Positions 35,140 through 45,361 of a DNA stretch of 64,000 bases are shown here, piece after piece. The stretch is from Salinisphaera sp. T31B1 (GTDB lineage Bacteria > Pseudomonadota > Gammaproteobacteria > Nevskiales > Salinisphaeraceae), in contig NZ_APNH01000001.1 of assembly GCF_040361275.1 (NCBI RefSeq), forward strand, positions 496,001-560,000. The letters run 5' to 3'. The position numbers and the translations under genes are program-made. The first letter of the stretch is position 1, and the number at the start of each line of letters is the position of its first letter. A model generated the notes under the pieces. It saw only the letters and a program-made list of their open reading frames with translations, had not been told where the DNA came from and made no database searches.

Positions 35140-38100
35140 TTAGCGATCGATCGAATAAATGATATCGCCGCCGGTGGCCACGCCGCTCGACGAGGTTTCC
35201 AGCCGCCAGCGTGAAGACAGCGTATAGCGCATCGACAGTGTCGAGACCGGTTCGAACAGGCCGATGCCATAGCTGACATACAGCTTCGGCGACAAGTACT
35301 TGCCGACCGTGAACGCGGCCTGATCGCTGCCTTCCCCGGCCCCTGCGCCGATTCCGATTTCGTCCACGCCGAGGCGGTCGCCGACATCGTTGAGAATACG
35401 ATTGCCGCGGCTGCTGCCCAGCGCCAGCGCCGCGCGTGCGACCAGGCTGGCCTGCTGACTGTTGGCACCATCCAGCGGCCGCCCCAGCAACAGCCAAGAC
35501 AACTGCTGCGACTGGCTCATTCCGGGATCCGAGAACAGCGTCAGCGTCGGCTGACTGATCGGGCCCCGTACCTGTACGCCGACGGTGACATCCTCGTTGG
35601 GATAGCGCGCGGCCTTGATATCCAGCCCCGGCGAGCTTACCGGGCCGCCGGCAAACAGGATACGGCCCTCCTGAATGTCCAGGCTCTGGCCATAGGCGCG
35701 GTAGGCGCCATCGACGATCTGTATTTCGCCGCTGCCCGTCGGCGCTTCGCCCGGCTGCTGCACCACACGCAGATCGCCGGTCAGATTGGCCGTCAGCCCG
35801 AAGCCATCGATACGGACCTTGTCGCCGAGAATGACCTTCACATCGGCATGAATGGCACGAGAGACGGCCTCGGACGCCGGCTCGCTGCCGTTCGGCTCGA
35901 CCACCACTTGGTCGCTGGACACCGTCGTCACGCCGGAGGCCGGTAGATCGCGCGGCGTGATCGCGGCCTCGGGAATCGTGACGCTGCCGCCCACGTCGAT
36001 ACGATCGGGCGTCACGGCCACTTTCAGATCGGGGCTGACATAGGCCACCGCATCGGGAATGTTGACCACCTGGAAGCGCTCACCCTGGATGGTGAGATCC
36101 ACATCCTGGCCGTTGTCGTTGAGCGCGATGGCCCCGTTGGCGGTCAGCTGACCACCACCGGAGGTCGCCGCTGCGTCGATATCGATGGTATCGCCGCGAC
36201 CGGTGGCCGCGACGCGCACTTTCGACAACACCAGGCCCGGGGTCACCAGCACGATGCGCGAGGCGTCGAGCGCCAGGTTACCCAGCACATTGGGCCGAGC
36301 CAGCGTACCGTCCAGACGCAGGTCGCCTTGTATCCCGCCGTTGATCTCATCGACCTCCGGCGAAAGCTTTTCCAGAACCGCCAGGCTGGTGACATCCAGC
36401 TTGACCTGGCCCGACAGCGCCCGTTCGGTCAACGGCTCGGCTCCGCCACCCACGCGCACGTCGGCCTGCAGGCCACCGGTTTCGGCCAACGGCAGATTCA
36501 CCGATCCGTCCAGGCCGGCATCGTTCATGCTCAGCGCGATGCGGCCGGGTTCCATTGAGACCACGCGCACCACGCTCTCGTCGGGCTGGGTCATGTCGAC
36601 ATACCCGGCGCTGGTGGTCAGCGCGGCATTCACGACCGGGTTGCCGGCTGCCGGCAGACGCGCGTCGATCGTGCCCGAGATCGCGCCGGCGATATCCAGA
36701 TTCTCTGGAAAGAACGGCTTGGCATAGTCGTAGGCGAACTCGTCGAGTTCGACATGAGCCACGCTGGCCCGGTCATCGTGCGAGCCGCGCAGACACACCC
36801 GCGAACCGCCCGAAGTCAGGCAGGCATTGTCGATCGATTGGGCGCTCGCCGAGACCCGCCCGGATGCAGGGGCGGCCAGTGTGAGCGGCGCCAGCTTTTC
36901 ATAGGCGGCCGTCAGCCGGTTGAGCGTGAAGCGCCAGTTCATGCTCTGCTTGTTCAGGCCACCGTCGAGGGCGAGATCGGCCTTGGCGATATCGCTGTCG
37001 AGGCTCGCCGTGATCGCGTGTGCAGACGGCGTGCCGTTCATGGTCAACGCCACGTCGTCGATCGCCTGCCCGGCCGCCTCCACGCCGGCGATCTTGAGAT
37101 CAACGTTCGAGCGCGTATTGCCCGACCAGTCGACCTTGGCATCCAGCGAGGCGCGGGAAACCTTGTTCTGCTCAAAGGCGATATCGTTCGCATCGAGCGT
37201 GGCATTGACGTTCGGCGCCGAGACGCGGCCCTTGACGGTGCCGCGGGTCGTCAGCCGGCCGGCCAGCGTCGGCCAGGCCGTGGACAGGTCGGTGGAGTCG
37301 ATATCCCAGCGTCCGTCCAGTGCGGCATCCGGTGTCCAGCCGAACCGCCCCCCGATCTTGGCCGTGGTCGCGCCCGAGACGAGGGTGAAATCGTCGACCT
37401 GTACATGGTCCCCGAGATACTGCGCTTTCGCGTTCAGGCGCAGAGGCTGGCCACGCAGGCGACCGTTGGCCGTGAGTTTGTCGACGTCCGCTGTGAGCGT
37501 GTCGCCGTCCTGGCGCGCGCGCACATCGGCAAGCAGGCTGAAATCGCCCGGCACATCGGCCACGATCGCGCCCGGATTGATATGACTGCCTTCCAGATGG
37601 GCAGTCACATCCAGCGCCGGCGCCCAGCGTACCTGCGCCTGGCCGCTGATATCGCCGGGTCCGCCGCTGATGGACAGATTGGCGAGATCGAAGGCCTCCA
37701 TCGTGCCGCTGCCGTCGAGACTCAGCTGGCCCTCGGTCTGACCGACGACCTGCCAGGCCAGCTCGGTCGCCAGCTTGTAGTCGGTCATCTCGCCGGTGAG
37801 CCGCACCTGCCCCTTGGCCGATCGGTAGGCCGGATCACCCTTGAGCGGCCATTGCAGCTTCGACCAGTCCACGGTCAGATCCATGGCGTTGCCCTGCGCG
37901 AGCGCCACCTGACCCTTGGCCGCTAGGCTGCCGGGCATGTCCGGGCTGGTCAGACTCAGCCGGTCCACGATGACCGCAGCCGGAGTGTAATGGATCAGCG
38001 CATCGACCGTGGCCTTGCCGTAGTCAGCACTGTCGGCATCCGCGGCCAGGGTGACCGCCAGATCGTCCACCGACCCTTTTGCGTCGACGGTCGTGGTGAT

Positions 38101-39033
38101 CGCGGCGACGGGCAGGTCCTGGCGGATATTCTGGATACGTGTGTCGTCGAGCTTCACGGTGGCGTCGATCGTGGGCTTGTCCAGCGCGTTTTTGAGCTGG
38201 GCCTTGAGCGCCAGGTTGTACGGCGCTTGCACATTGGCCTGAATGCCCAGATCGGACAGATCGCCCTTGATTTCGGCGTCTGCCTTGATCGGCGCCAGGT
38301 CCGGCAGGCGCAGCGCCGCGTTCAGGTTGAGATTGGTGGCATAGCGCCCGCGCGGATCCAGCCGGGCACCGGCATCGATATCGAACATGGGCCCATGACC
38401 GGTCAACGATTCGATCTTCCAGTCCTCGCCGTCCAGGCGAGCATTGACCAGGCGAGCCGTATCGACGACGAACGGCTCGGCCTCGGGCGCGGTGATGGCG
38501 GATATATCGTCGAGCGCGACCCGGTCGATCTGGACGACCACCGGCAGGTCGATTGCATCCGGCAGGGAAAACGGCTCGCTCGGCTCGGGTTTGGGCGCGG
38601 GCTCGACCACCTTGGTGACGGTGTAGTCCACACCGCGCACGTCCAGATTCTTCACGTGCACGGTGCGAGAGAGCAGTTCGCTGGCCGTCCAGTCCAGGTC
38701 CACGGCATTCACCGACAGATCCATCGTATCGGTTTCAACCTTGACGCCCCGCACTGCCAGCGGCCCGATCAGGCGGCCCTCGACACTGGCGACCTCGATA
38801 CCCGCCGGCAGCCGCGGCCCGATCTGGCTCCAGGCGAAATCCAGGCCGCTGCGCGTCGTGGCGACCCAGCCGATCAGGCCGAGCAGGACCAGGACAAGCA
38901 GGAGCAGGACCAGCAGGCTCCATTTGACGATACGCCAGATGCGCGAACGCTTGCGCCGAGTCGTGTGTTTACCGCCCTCGGGCTGTTGGGCCGGCGTGGC
39001 GCGTGGCTCGGAGTTGTCCGGCTGTTTACTCAA
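35140..39033 (-). CDS. tamB: Translocation and assembly module subunit TamB
   Basis: A 1297-residue AsmA-like inner-membrane-anchored protein. It has a basic cytoplasmic N-terminus (residues 1-31), one transmembrane helix (about 33-53, VKWSLLVLLLLVLVLLGLIGWVA), a long region of repetitive beta-strand that forms a lipid-conducting groove, and the C-terminal DUF490 domain with typical YPNEDVTVGVQVRGPISQPTLTL and SWLLLGRPL. It ends in TGGDIIYSIDR. It works with TamA in outer-membrane protein or phospholipid transport. Its ATG overlaps the tamA stop (ATGA). Confidence 0.95.
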   Translation of the reverse strand: MSKQPDNSEPRATPAQQPEGGKHTTRRKRSRIWRIVKWSLLVLLLLVLVLLGLIGWVATTRSGLDFAWSQIGPRLPAGIEVASVEGRLIGPLAVRGVKVETDTMDLSVNAVDLDWTASELLSRTVHVKNLDVRGVDYTVTKVVEPAPKPEPSEPFSLPDAIDLPVVVQIDRVALDDISAITAPEAEPFVVDTARLVNARLDGEDWKIESLTGHGPMFDIDAGARLDPRGRYATNLNLNAALRLPDLAPIKADAEIKGDLSDLGIQANVQAPYNLALKAQLKNALDKPTIDATVKLDDTRIQNIRQDLPVAAITTTVDAKGSVDDLAVTLAADADSADYGKATVDALIHYTPAAVIVDRLSLTSPDMPGSLAAKGQVALAQGNAMDLTVDWSKLQWPLKGDPAYRSAKGQVRLTGEMTDYKLATELAWQVVGQTEGQLSLDGSGTMEAFDLANLSISGGPGDISGQAQVRWAPALDVTAHLEGSHINPGAIVADVPGDFSLLADVRARQDGDTLTADVDKLTANGRLRGQPLRLNAKAQYLGDHVQVDDFTLVSGATTAKIGGRFGWTPDAALDGRWDIDSTDLSTAWPTLAGRLTTRGTVKGRVSAPNVNATLDANDIAFEQNKVSRASLDAKVDWSGNTRSNVDLKIAGVEAAGQAIDDVALTMNGTPSAHAITASLDSDIAKADLALDGGLNKQSMNWRFTLNRLTAAYEKLAPLTLAAPASGRVSASAQSIDNACLTSGGSRVCLRGSHDDRASVAHVELDEFAYDYAKPFFPENLDIAGAISGTIDARLPAAGNPVVNAALTTSAGYVDMTQPDESVVRVVSMEPGRIALSMNDAGLDGSVNLPLAETGGLQADVRVGGGAEPLTERALSGQVKLDVTSLAVLEKLSPEVDEINGGIQGDLRLDGTLARPNVLGNLALDASRIVLVTPGLVLSKVRVAATGRGDTIDIDAAATSGGGQLTANGAIALNDNGQDVDLTIQGERFQVVNIPDAVAYVSPDLKVAVTPDRIDVGGSVTIPEAAITPRDLPASGVTTVSSDQVVVEPNGSEPASEAVSRAIHADVKVILGDKVRIDGFGLTANLTGDLRVVQQPGEAPTGSGEIQIVDGAYRAYGQSLDIQEGRILFAGGPVSSPGLDIKAARYPNEDVTVGVQVRGPISQPTLTLFSDPGMSQSQQLSWLLLGRPLDGANSQQASLVARAALALGSSRGNRILNDVGDRLGVDEIGIGAGAGEGSDQAAFTVGKYLSPKLYVSYGIGLFEPVSTLSMRYTLSSRWRLETSSSGVATGGDIIYSIDR

Positions 39034-40844
39034 AGGTCGGGGCCAAGACTGAAATGGATACGGAAGTTGCTGTCCGGGTCATCCAGCGGGTGCGCCAGAT
39101 CCAGTCGGATCATGCCCACCGGCGAGGCATAACGAAAACCGATGCCCACGCCGCGCTTGAAATCGAAGCTGCCGATATCGTTGGCGACATCGCCGGCATC
39201 GAAAAAGGCCGCCACCCCGAACTGCTTGTAGACGCGATAGTCGGTCTCGACACTGCCGACCGCCAGATACTGGCCGCCGATATCTTCGAGATCGTCGTTG
39301 GTGGGGCTGATCGACTGATACGAATAACCGCGCACCGTGCGATCGCCGCCGGTGAAAAAGCGCTGCGACGGCGGTAGCTTGTCGAAATCACTGACCTCGG
39401 TGGCACCGAACTGGCTGCGCAGCAGCAGGCGCGACCGTGAGGTCAGCGGCAATACGGCGTTACCCGACAGCTTGGCCTGGATGAAATCGGTACTGGAACC
39501 GAGCGTCTTGCTGGCCCCGTGAACGTCCAGCGACGCACTCACGCCCTTGCGTGTATCCAGGAGGTTGTCGGCCTTCTGAAGCGTGATCGTGTAGCCCGGG
39601 TAGAGCAGGGTCGACGTACGATTGCCGGCGCCGTCGCCGAGATCGTAGGTTTCCCGTTCGGCGTTGAAATAGGCCCGTTTACGCCCCAGCGACCAGCCGG
39701 TGTCGCGCACGACACCCAGGCCGTAGTTGATCGAGGTGATATCCCCGAACTCCTCGTTGGCCAACTTGGCGGTGAAGCTGAGCTTGTCCTGGGCGACGTT
39801 CTGGATCGGAATGTCGTAGGACGACTGCAGGCTCTGCTTGACCGCCGACAGCCGCAGATCGGTCGAGAACTGGTGGCCGCGCTTGTTGAGATGACGGAAC
39901 TTCACGCCGGCACCCACGCGTGGCCCGGTATCGGTACCGTAGCCCCCAGACAGCTTGTAGCTCTGCGATTTGCTCGGCGCGGCCTTGACCGTCACCGGGA
40001 TCTGCAGCCGGCCGACACTGACCAGCGGATCCTCCGGCGGGTACAGAATATCGAACAGCCAGTCGTCGATCGGAGCCTCGCGGTCAGCCTTGCCCCGCGG
40101 CGCGGAGATCTCGATCTCGTTGAAATAGTCGGTATCGCCCAGCAACAGCTGGAGATCCACCAGGCGCTCGGCGTTGAACGGCTGACCGGCGGAAAACGGC
40201 ACGAAACGCTGGGCCAGATCGTCGTTGAGTACGTCCTGATCGAACGTGACATCGCCAAAGTAATAGCGTTCACCGGTGTCCATGACCAGATCTATCCGGG
40301 CGGTGTTGTCGCTCGGATTGACGCGGATCGCCGACTCGGTGAAATGCGCATCCAGATAACCGGCCTCGTAGGCGGCGTTGTAAAGCGCGGTCTTGGTAGC
40401 GGTGTAGTCAGCGTGAATGAGCCGCTTGCCCTTGGCCAGCCGGGTGGTTCGCAACGCTTCCTGGATATCGGACAGCTCGTCGCCGGGGCCGTTGACGCCC
40501 AGGGTGACTTCGGTGACCCGGGTGGCCGGGCCGTGCTTGATGGCGAACGTGGCGTGCCATGTCTTGCTGTCGCCTTCGGGCTCAACCAGATCGGTCTCGA
40601 TCGTGGGGTTGTAGTAGCCGTAGGGCTCCAGCGCGGTCTTGATCTCGTTGGGCGCCAGCCGGTAGAGGCGACGGATCTGGCCCGCGGCCCATGGCTTTTC
40701 GTGCTTGTCAGCCACCGACAGCGACTTGCGGACGTTTTCGAGCAGGGGATCGTCCACACCACGGATACGCACGTTCACGGTATCGGCGATTGCCGGATGA
40801 ATCAGCACGCAGACCAGAGCCAGCGGCAGGATGCGCCGGACCAT
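39030..40844 (-). CDS. tamA: Translocation and assembly module protein TamA (Omp85 family)
   Basis: A 604-residue outer-membrane protein. It has a signal peptide (residues 1-20, ending HPAIA), three POTRA domains (about 22-260) and a 16-stranded Omp85 barrel with the conserved RFFTGGDRTVRGYSYQSI loop (the VRGF/Y motif) and a closing strand ending in FSLGPDL. The start at 40844 gives a standard signal peptide; GTG at 40880 would add twelve residues. Neither has a strong ribosome-binding site. tamB overlaps its stop. Confidence 0.95.
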   Translation of the reverse strand: MVRRILPLALVCVLIHPAIADTVNVRIRGVDDPLLENVRKSLSVADKHEKPWAAGQIRRLYRLAPNEIKTALEPYGYYNPTIETDLVEPEGDSKTWHATFAIKHGPATRVTEVTLGVNGPGDELSDIQEALRTTRLAKGKRLIHADYTATKTALYNAAYEAGYLDAHFTESAIRVNPSDNTARIDLVMDTGERYYFGDVTFDQDVLNDDLAQRFVPFSAGQPFNAERLVDLQLLLGDTDYFNEIEISAPRGKADREAPIDDWLFDILYPPEDPLVSVGRLQIPVTVKAAPSKSQSYKLSGGYGTDTGPRVGAGVKFRHLNKRGHQFSTDLRLSAVKQSLQSSYDIPIQNVAQDKLSFTAKLANEEFGDITSINYGLGVVRDTGWSLGRKRAYFNAERETYDLGDGAGNRTSTLLYPGYTITLQKADNLLDTRKGVSASLDVHGASKTLGSSTDFIQAKLSGNAVLPLTSRSRLLLRSQFGATEVSDFDKLPPSQRFFTGGDRTVRGYSYQSISPTNDDLEDIGGQYLAVGSVETDYRVYKQFGVAAFFDAGDVANDIGSFDFKRGVGIGFRYASPVGMIRLDLAHPLDDPDSNFRIHFSLGPDL

Positions 40845-41038
40845 CCGGCCGCGCGAAAGATGGCAATGCTGCTGTGTCACGTGGCCCGAAATACCCGCAC
40901 GTTGTCTCTACCGTGCCGCGACAGACGCGGCAAACCCCTTCCGATCAATACCCTGGCCACGACCCGTGAGCCGCTCTGAACGCCAGATTATCGTAGTCGC
41001 CCCTGGGCCAGTGTACGCTGCGACCGGCCGTCCGGATG

Positions 41039-43012
41039 TCACGGGGCACCCTGTCGCGCCGAATCATCGAAATTGTCGATGGCGAGATCGATCTCATCCT
41101 CGGTGGCGACGATACCCAGCACCCGACGATAAAAGCTGCGCTCCGATTCGATCGCGGTCCGGATATTGGCCGCATCGCGAAAGCCGTGGCGTTCCTCGGC
41201 AAACGTAACATAGGCGACCGGCACACCTCGTTCGCGCAGGGCCGCGACCATGGTCTCGGCCTGGTCGGGTGGCACGACCCGGTCCTTGAGCCCCTGCAGG
41301 AACAACACCGGGCACGACAACCGATCGGCGTGAGCCAGCGGCGAGCGCTCGCTCAGCAAAGCCGGATCCGCGCCGATCAGACGGTCCAGATAGCGCGACT
41401 CGAACTTGTGGGTCGACGCCATCAGCCGGCGCAGATCGCCGATACCGTAGTAGCTGGCACCGGCGGCGGCCGCCTCGGTGAAGGTCAGCACGCACAGCAC
41501 CGTGTAGCCGCCGGCGCTGCTGCCCGAGATGAGTACCCGCCCACCATCGATCTCGCCCTGTTCGGCAAGATATGCCGCGCCGTGGACACAGTCGGCGACA
41601 TCGGCTACGCCCCATGCACCGTCCAGCCGGGCTCGATAGGCCCGTCCGTAACCGGTGCTACCGCGATAATTGACGTCCAGCAGCGCATAACCGCGCGATG
41701 TCCAGTACTGGATGCGCGCATCCAGGGCCGTGCTGGTGGCCCCGGTGGGCCCGCCATGACACTTGAGAATCAGCGGCGGTCGCTCGTCCGCCGGGCCGAC
41801 CCATTCATCGTGGCTGGGCGGGTAGAACAGCCCGTGGGCGATCTCGCCGTCGCTGGTCGGCCAGCTCAGCGAACGCGGCTCGGACAGGCGGGCAACGTCG
41901 CTCAGGCCGTCGCCGGCCCGCAGAACCGTTGGGCAGCCGTCGGCGGCCACACGAACGATCGATTTGGGCGTGGCCGCATCGGCGGCGACCACGACCACAT
42001 CCTCCTGCAGCACGTGCAGGTGCTCGAAGAAATCATGCGCGACCGGCCAGCGCGTGAACGTGCCGTCGTCGATGTCGACTTCGCCCAGTTCCCAACGCCC
42101 GTCACGGGTGAGCATGGCATAGAGCCGGCCCTGGGCAGTGAAGGCGTAGGTGCTCTGGCCGAACACCCACTGCGGTACACCGAACTCGCCGGCTTCATGG
42201 GTGAGTTGTTCGAACACCCGGTCATCGCTCACGGCGCTTGCCGGCGTCGGCACGGCCTCGCGATAGAGATTCCACCAGTCGTCCGCGTCGCAGACCACAT
42301 ACAGGCGTCCGTCCGGGTCGAATACAGGGGCGAACAGCGATACCGACGGTGCCCACAGCCGTACCGGCTCGCCGATCGTCCCGTCGGTATCGATCGACGC
42401 CTGCCAGAGCTCGGTAGCGTCCCAGGGCATGTCCGGATGCTGCCAGGCCAGCCATACCAGCCGATCGCCGGCCGGCGACAGCCGCGGACTGGCATAGAAA
42501 TCATGCCCGCAGGCAATCGATCGACGGCGTCCGTCGGCCAGGGCTACGGTCTCGATGCTCGCTTGCGGCTGCCGATCGGCCTGCGGCGTTTCGGCCACCA
42601 CAATCAAACGGTCATTGACCGGATCGACCTGCAGATCGGCAAACCGCGTGATGTCCCGGGTATCGGTGAGCGGGGTCGGCTCAGCGCCGGCCGCCCGCTG
42701 CCAGATCGCCTGATCGGCGGCATTGACGAACCACAGGGTGCCATCATGAACCGCGATCGCCGCGCCGCCGTATTCGTGTACGGCACTGCGTGCACTCAAG
42801 GGTGCGTCCAGCAGCGACTGCGCCTGGCCGTCATCACCCAGATACATCACGGTGTTGCGACCCGCCTCGTCGGGTCGGCTTTCGATCCAGTACAGGCGTG
42901 GCGGTGAACAGGCCGTATCGATACGCAGATCGGCCATGCGGCGCCCGGCCGCGGCCACGTGATCGGCCGTCACCGGCGACGGCCAGCTGCCGTGGGGAAG
43001 CGCTTGGGTCAT
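41039..43012 (-). CDS. S9 family prolyl oligopeptidase-like peptidase
   Basis: A 657-residue cytoplasmic serine peptidase. Residues about 1-390 form a beta-propeller; 400-640 form the catalytic alpha/beta-hydrolase domain with PPLILKCHGGPTG, the nucleophile motif SGSSAGGYTVL, the aspartate in QGLKDRVVPP and the histidine in EERHGFRD. It resembles acylaminoacyl- or dipeptidyl-peptidases that cleave small peptides. The start at 43012 makes an ATGA overlap with the NRDE gene. No signal peptide. Confidence 0.9.
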   Translation of the reverse strand: MTQALPHGSWPSPVTADHVAAAGRRMADLRIDTACSPPRLYWIESRPDEAGRNTVMYLGDDGQAQSLLDAPLSARSAVHEYGGAAIAVHDGTLWFVNAADQAIWQRAAGAEPTPLTDTRDITRFADLQVDPVNDRLIVVAETPQADRQPQASIETVALADGRRRSIACGHDFYASPRLSPAGDRLVWLAWQHPDMPWDATELWQASIDTDGTIGEPVRLWAPSVSLFAPVFDPDGRLYVVCDADDWWNLYREAVPTPASAVSDDRVFEQLTHEAGEFGVPQWVFGQSTYAFTAQGRLYAMLTRDGRWELGEVDIDDGTFTRWPVAHDFFEHLHVLQEDVVVVAADAATPKSIVRVAADGCPTVLRAGDGLSDVARLSEPRSLSWPTSDGEIAHGLFYPPSHDEWVGPADERPPLILKCHGGPTGATSTALDARIQYWTSRGYALLDVNYRGSTGYGRAYRARLDGAWGVADVADCVHGAAYLAEQGEIDGGRVLISGSSAGGYTVLCVLTFTEAAAAGASYYGIGDLRRLMASTHKFESRYLDRLIGADPALLSERSPLAHADRLSCPVLFLQGLKDRVVPPDQAETMVAALRERGVPVAYVTFAEERHGFRDAANIRTAIESERSFYRRVLGIVATEDEIDLAIDNFDDSARQGAP

Positions 43013-43791
43013 GCGTTGTCGTCCGGGTCGATACGCCACTGCGCGTGGCGCTGGTGGATGGGCATGCCGGCAACGCCGAAACCACGCTCGTGGACGTCGA
43101 CGGCGCCGTCATGATCCCGCGTGATGACAGTCGATGCACGCGTGCCGTAGGTTTCGCCCACGATGAACGGCGCCGACAAGAATCGTTCGCGCTCGGTGCC
43201 GATACCGGTGGTCGGGAGCTCGGCATCCGGAGCCGGTTCGGCATCGGCCAGCAGATCGAACAGGGCGCCGGCCTCGATCGGATCGTCGTCGAGCCGGGCC
43301 GACAGGCCGGCTTCGCTCCGATCGGTCTTGGGCCAGTGTTCGCCCCAATGACCGTTGGAAACGGCGTGCACACCGGGCCGCAGCCGGCGCTGTCTCACCG
43401 GCCCGCGGTTGGAGACGAACCATAGCGTATGCAGATCGCCGATCAACAGATTGAACGGCCCATAGGCGGGGCCTTCCGCGGACATACGGGCGGCCCAATC
43501 CGCCGCGCTATCGACACCGGCGAAATAGTCGCGCACCAGCCAGCCGCGCGACCGCAGCTCCGGGTTCGATGCGTCCGGCTCACGGACGTTGGTCACCGCC
43601 GCGAATCGGCCGCCGCGGCCCATGGCGCACCAGGCGCCGCCGGCACGGCGGTCGCGTCCGGCGAACAGGCCGTCCGGCTCCGACCACCAGTGTGCCGGCT
43701 CGGTGGGGCGGCCGTGGAACTCGTCGCGATTGGCCGCTACGACCAGCGCGTGACGCGGATGGCGATGCCAGGCGAATACGATCAGGCACAT
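43009..43791 (-). CDS. NRDE family protein (TANGO2-like)
   Basis: A 260-residue protein with the defining motif ANRDEFHGRPT near the N-terminus (MCLIVFAWHRHP start), followed by GGAWCAMGRGGRFAAVTNVRE. The family belongs to the Ntn-hydrolase fold and the residue after Met1 is a cysteine, the possible nucleophile. Function is poorly defined; the eukaryotic relative TANGO2 is linked to haem or lipid handling. It is translationally coupled to the S9 peptidase downstream. Confidence 0.88.
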   Translation of the reverse strand: MCLIVFAWHRHPRHALVVAANRDEFHGRPTEPAHWWSEPDGLFAGRDRRAGGAWCAMGRGGRFAAVTNVREPDASNPELRSRGWLVRDYFAGVDSAADWAARMSAEGPAYGPFNLLIGDLHTLWFVSNRGPVRQRRLRPGVHAVSNGHWGEHWPKTDRSEAGLSARLDDDPIEAGALFDLLADAEPAPDAELPTTGIGTERERFLSAPFIVGETYGTRASTVITRDHDGAVDVHERGFGVAGMPIHQRHAQWRIDPDDNA

Positions 43792-43870
43792 CGGCGACGC
43801 GGTTCGCTCGCTGCAGAATGCAATATCATGCGAGTCGTTTACTGCTCAAAGAAGACGGGGGACGCCCATC

Positions 43871-45220
43871 ATGGAAGAAACAGGCCCGGCACGGCAAAAA
43901 CACCGTATCGTAATCGTCGGGGGCGGGTTCGGCGGCCTGTTCGCCGCCCGCAAGCTCGGCGGCCGCGATTTCGATGTCACCCTGGTCGACAAGCGCAACT
44001 TCCATACCTTCCAGCCGCTGCTCTACCAGGTGGCGGTGGGCATGCTCACCACCGGGGATGTCTGTACCCCGCTGCGCGTGGCGCTTCGGCATCGGAAGAA
44101 CGTGCGCACGCTGATGAGCACCGTCTACGATATCGATCCGGACCGTCGCCTGCTCTATCACGAGTCCGGCGAGCTCGGCTACGACACGCTGATCGTGGCG
44201 ACCGGCGTCAAGCATGCCTATTTCGGCCACGACGAATGGGCCGGCGATGCGCCCGGGCTCAAGACCGTCGAGCACGCGTTGGCCATGCGTCGGCGGATAT
44301 TCCTGGCCTTCGAAACCGCGGAAATGACCATCGACCCGGCCGAACGGACGGCCCTGCTGACGTTCGTGATCGTCGGCGCCGGGCCGACCGGCGTGGAACT
44401 GGCCGGCGCGATCGCCGAACTGGCGCATCGCACCATGGTCGAGGACTTCCGCCGCATCGACCCGCGCGAGGCGCGAATCGTGCTGCTCGAAGGCGCAGAA
44501 CAGGTACTGCCGGTCTATCCGGCCAAGTTGGCGCGCAAGGCCGAGAACATGCTCTCGGAGCTGGGCGTGGAGATCGTCACCGATACCATGGCCTCGGCCA
44601 TCGACGCGCAGGGCGTAACGGCCAAGGGGCCCGACGGCGAGCGCCGGATCGAAGCACGGACCGTGCTGTGGGCCGCCGGCGTACGCGCCTCCCGGTTCGG
44701 CGAGATCCTCGCCGAGCGCACCGACGCTGCGCGCGAACGCGGTGGCCGGCTGAAGGTCGGCGGTGACCTGTCGCTGCCGTCGCATCCGGATATCTTCGTG
44801 ATCGGCGATCTGGCGGCGGTGACCGATCGCAAGGGCCAGACCGTACCCGGGCTGGCACCGGCCGCGATCCAGCAGGGCGAGTATCTGGCCAAGCAGCTCA
44901 AGCAGCGTGCCGCGGGCAAGACCGGGCGGGATTTCGCCTACAAGGACCAGGGCAGCATGGCCGTGATCGGGCGCAACCGTGCGGTCGGTCAACTACCCTG
45001 GATGTCGGTAGCCGGCTTCTCGGCCTGGCTGCTCTGGGTGGTCGTGCACATTTATGCCCTGATCGGCAGCGAACGCCGTCTTCGGGTAATGCTGCAGTGG
45101 GTATGGAAATATTTCACGCGTCGCACCGGCGACCGGTTGATCACCGGCCAGCCACCGAATACGCGCCGTATTCACGAACAGCATCAGCCGGCCGGACAGG
45201 CCAACTCGGGCGACGGTTGA
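43871..45220 (+). CDS. ndh: Type II NADH:quinone oxidoreductase (NDH-2)
   Basis: A 449-residue flavoprotein. FAD site: IVIVGGGFGGLFAARKL (about residues 13-29). NADH site: FVIVGAGPTGVELAGAIAEL (about 165-184). FAD contact: DIFVIGDLAAVTD. The quinone-side motif AAIQQGEYLAKQL and the C-terminal amphipathic membrane region (SVAGFSAWLLWVVVHIYALIG) are typical. It passes electrons from NADH to quinone without pumping protons. It is monocistronic and convergent with ntrC. Confidence 0.94.
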   Translation: MEETGPARQKHRIVIVGGGFGGLFAARKLGGRDFDVTLVDKRNFHTFQPLLYQVAVGMLTTGDVCTPLRVALRHRKNVRTLMSTVYDIDPDRRLLYHESGELGYDTLIVATGVKHAYFGHDEWAGDAPGLKTVEHALAMRRRIFLAFETAEMTIDPAERTALLTFVIVGAGPTGVELAGAIAELAHRTMVEDFRRIDPREARIVLLEGAEQVLPVYPAKLARKAENMLSELGVEIVTDTMASAIDAQGVTAKGPDGERRIEARTVLWAAGVRASRFGEILAERTDAARERGGRLKVGGDLSLPSHPDIFVIGDLAAVTDRKGQTVPGLAPAAIQQGEYLAKQLKQRAAGKTGRDFAYKDQGSMAVIGRNRAVGQLPWMSVAGFSAWLLWVVVHIYALIGSERRLRVMLQWVWKYFTRRTGDRLITGQPPNTRRIHEQHQPAGQANSGDG

Positions 45221-45361
45221 ACCCGGACGCGACACCCATCGCACGGCAACAATACGACAGCACGCACGTACGCCCCGGATATCGTCTTTACCGCGTGCCA
45301 CGGCGACACGCGGTGGCTCGGAATTCAACGTGTCCGGCGACCACAGGCCGGGCGTCGTTGA

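Noticed and set aside
45291-45313. Terminator between ndh and ntrC (CCGCGTG/CACGCGG stem)
   Set aside because: The stem is good, but neither strand has a T-run after it.
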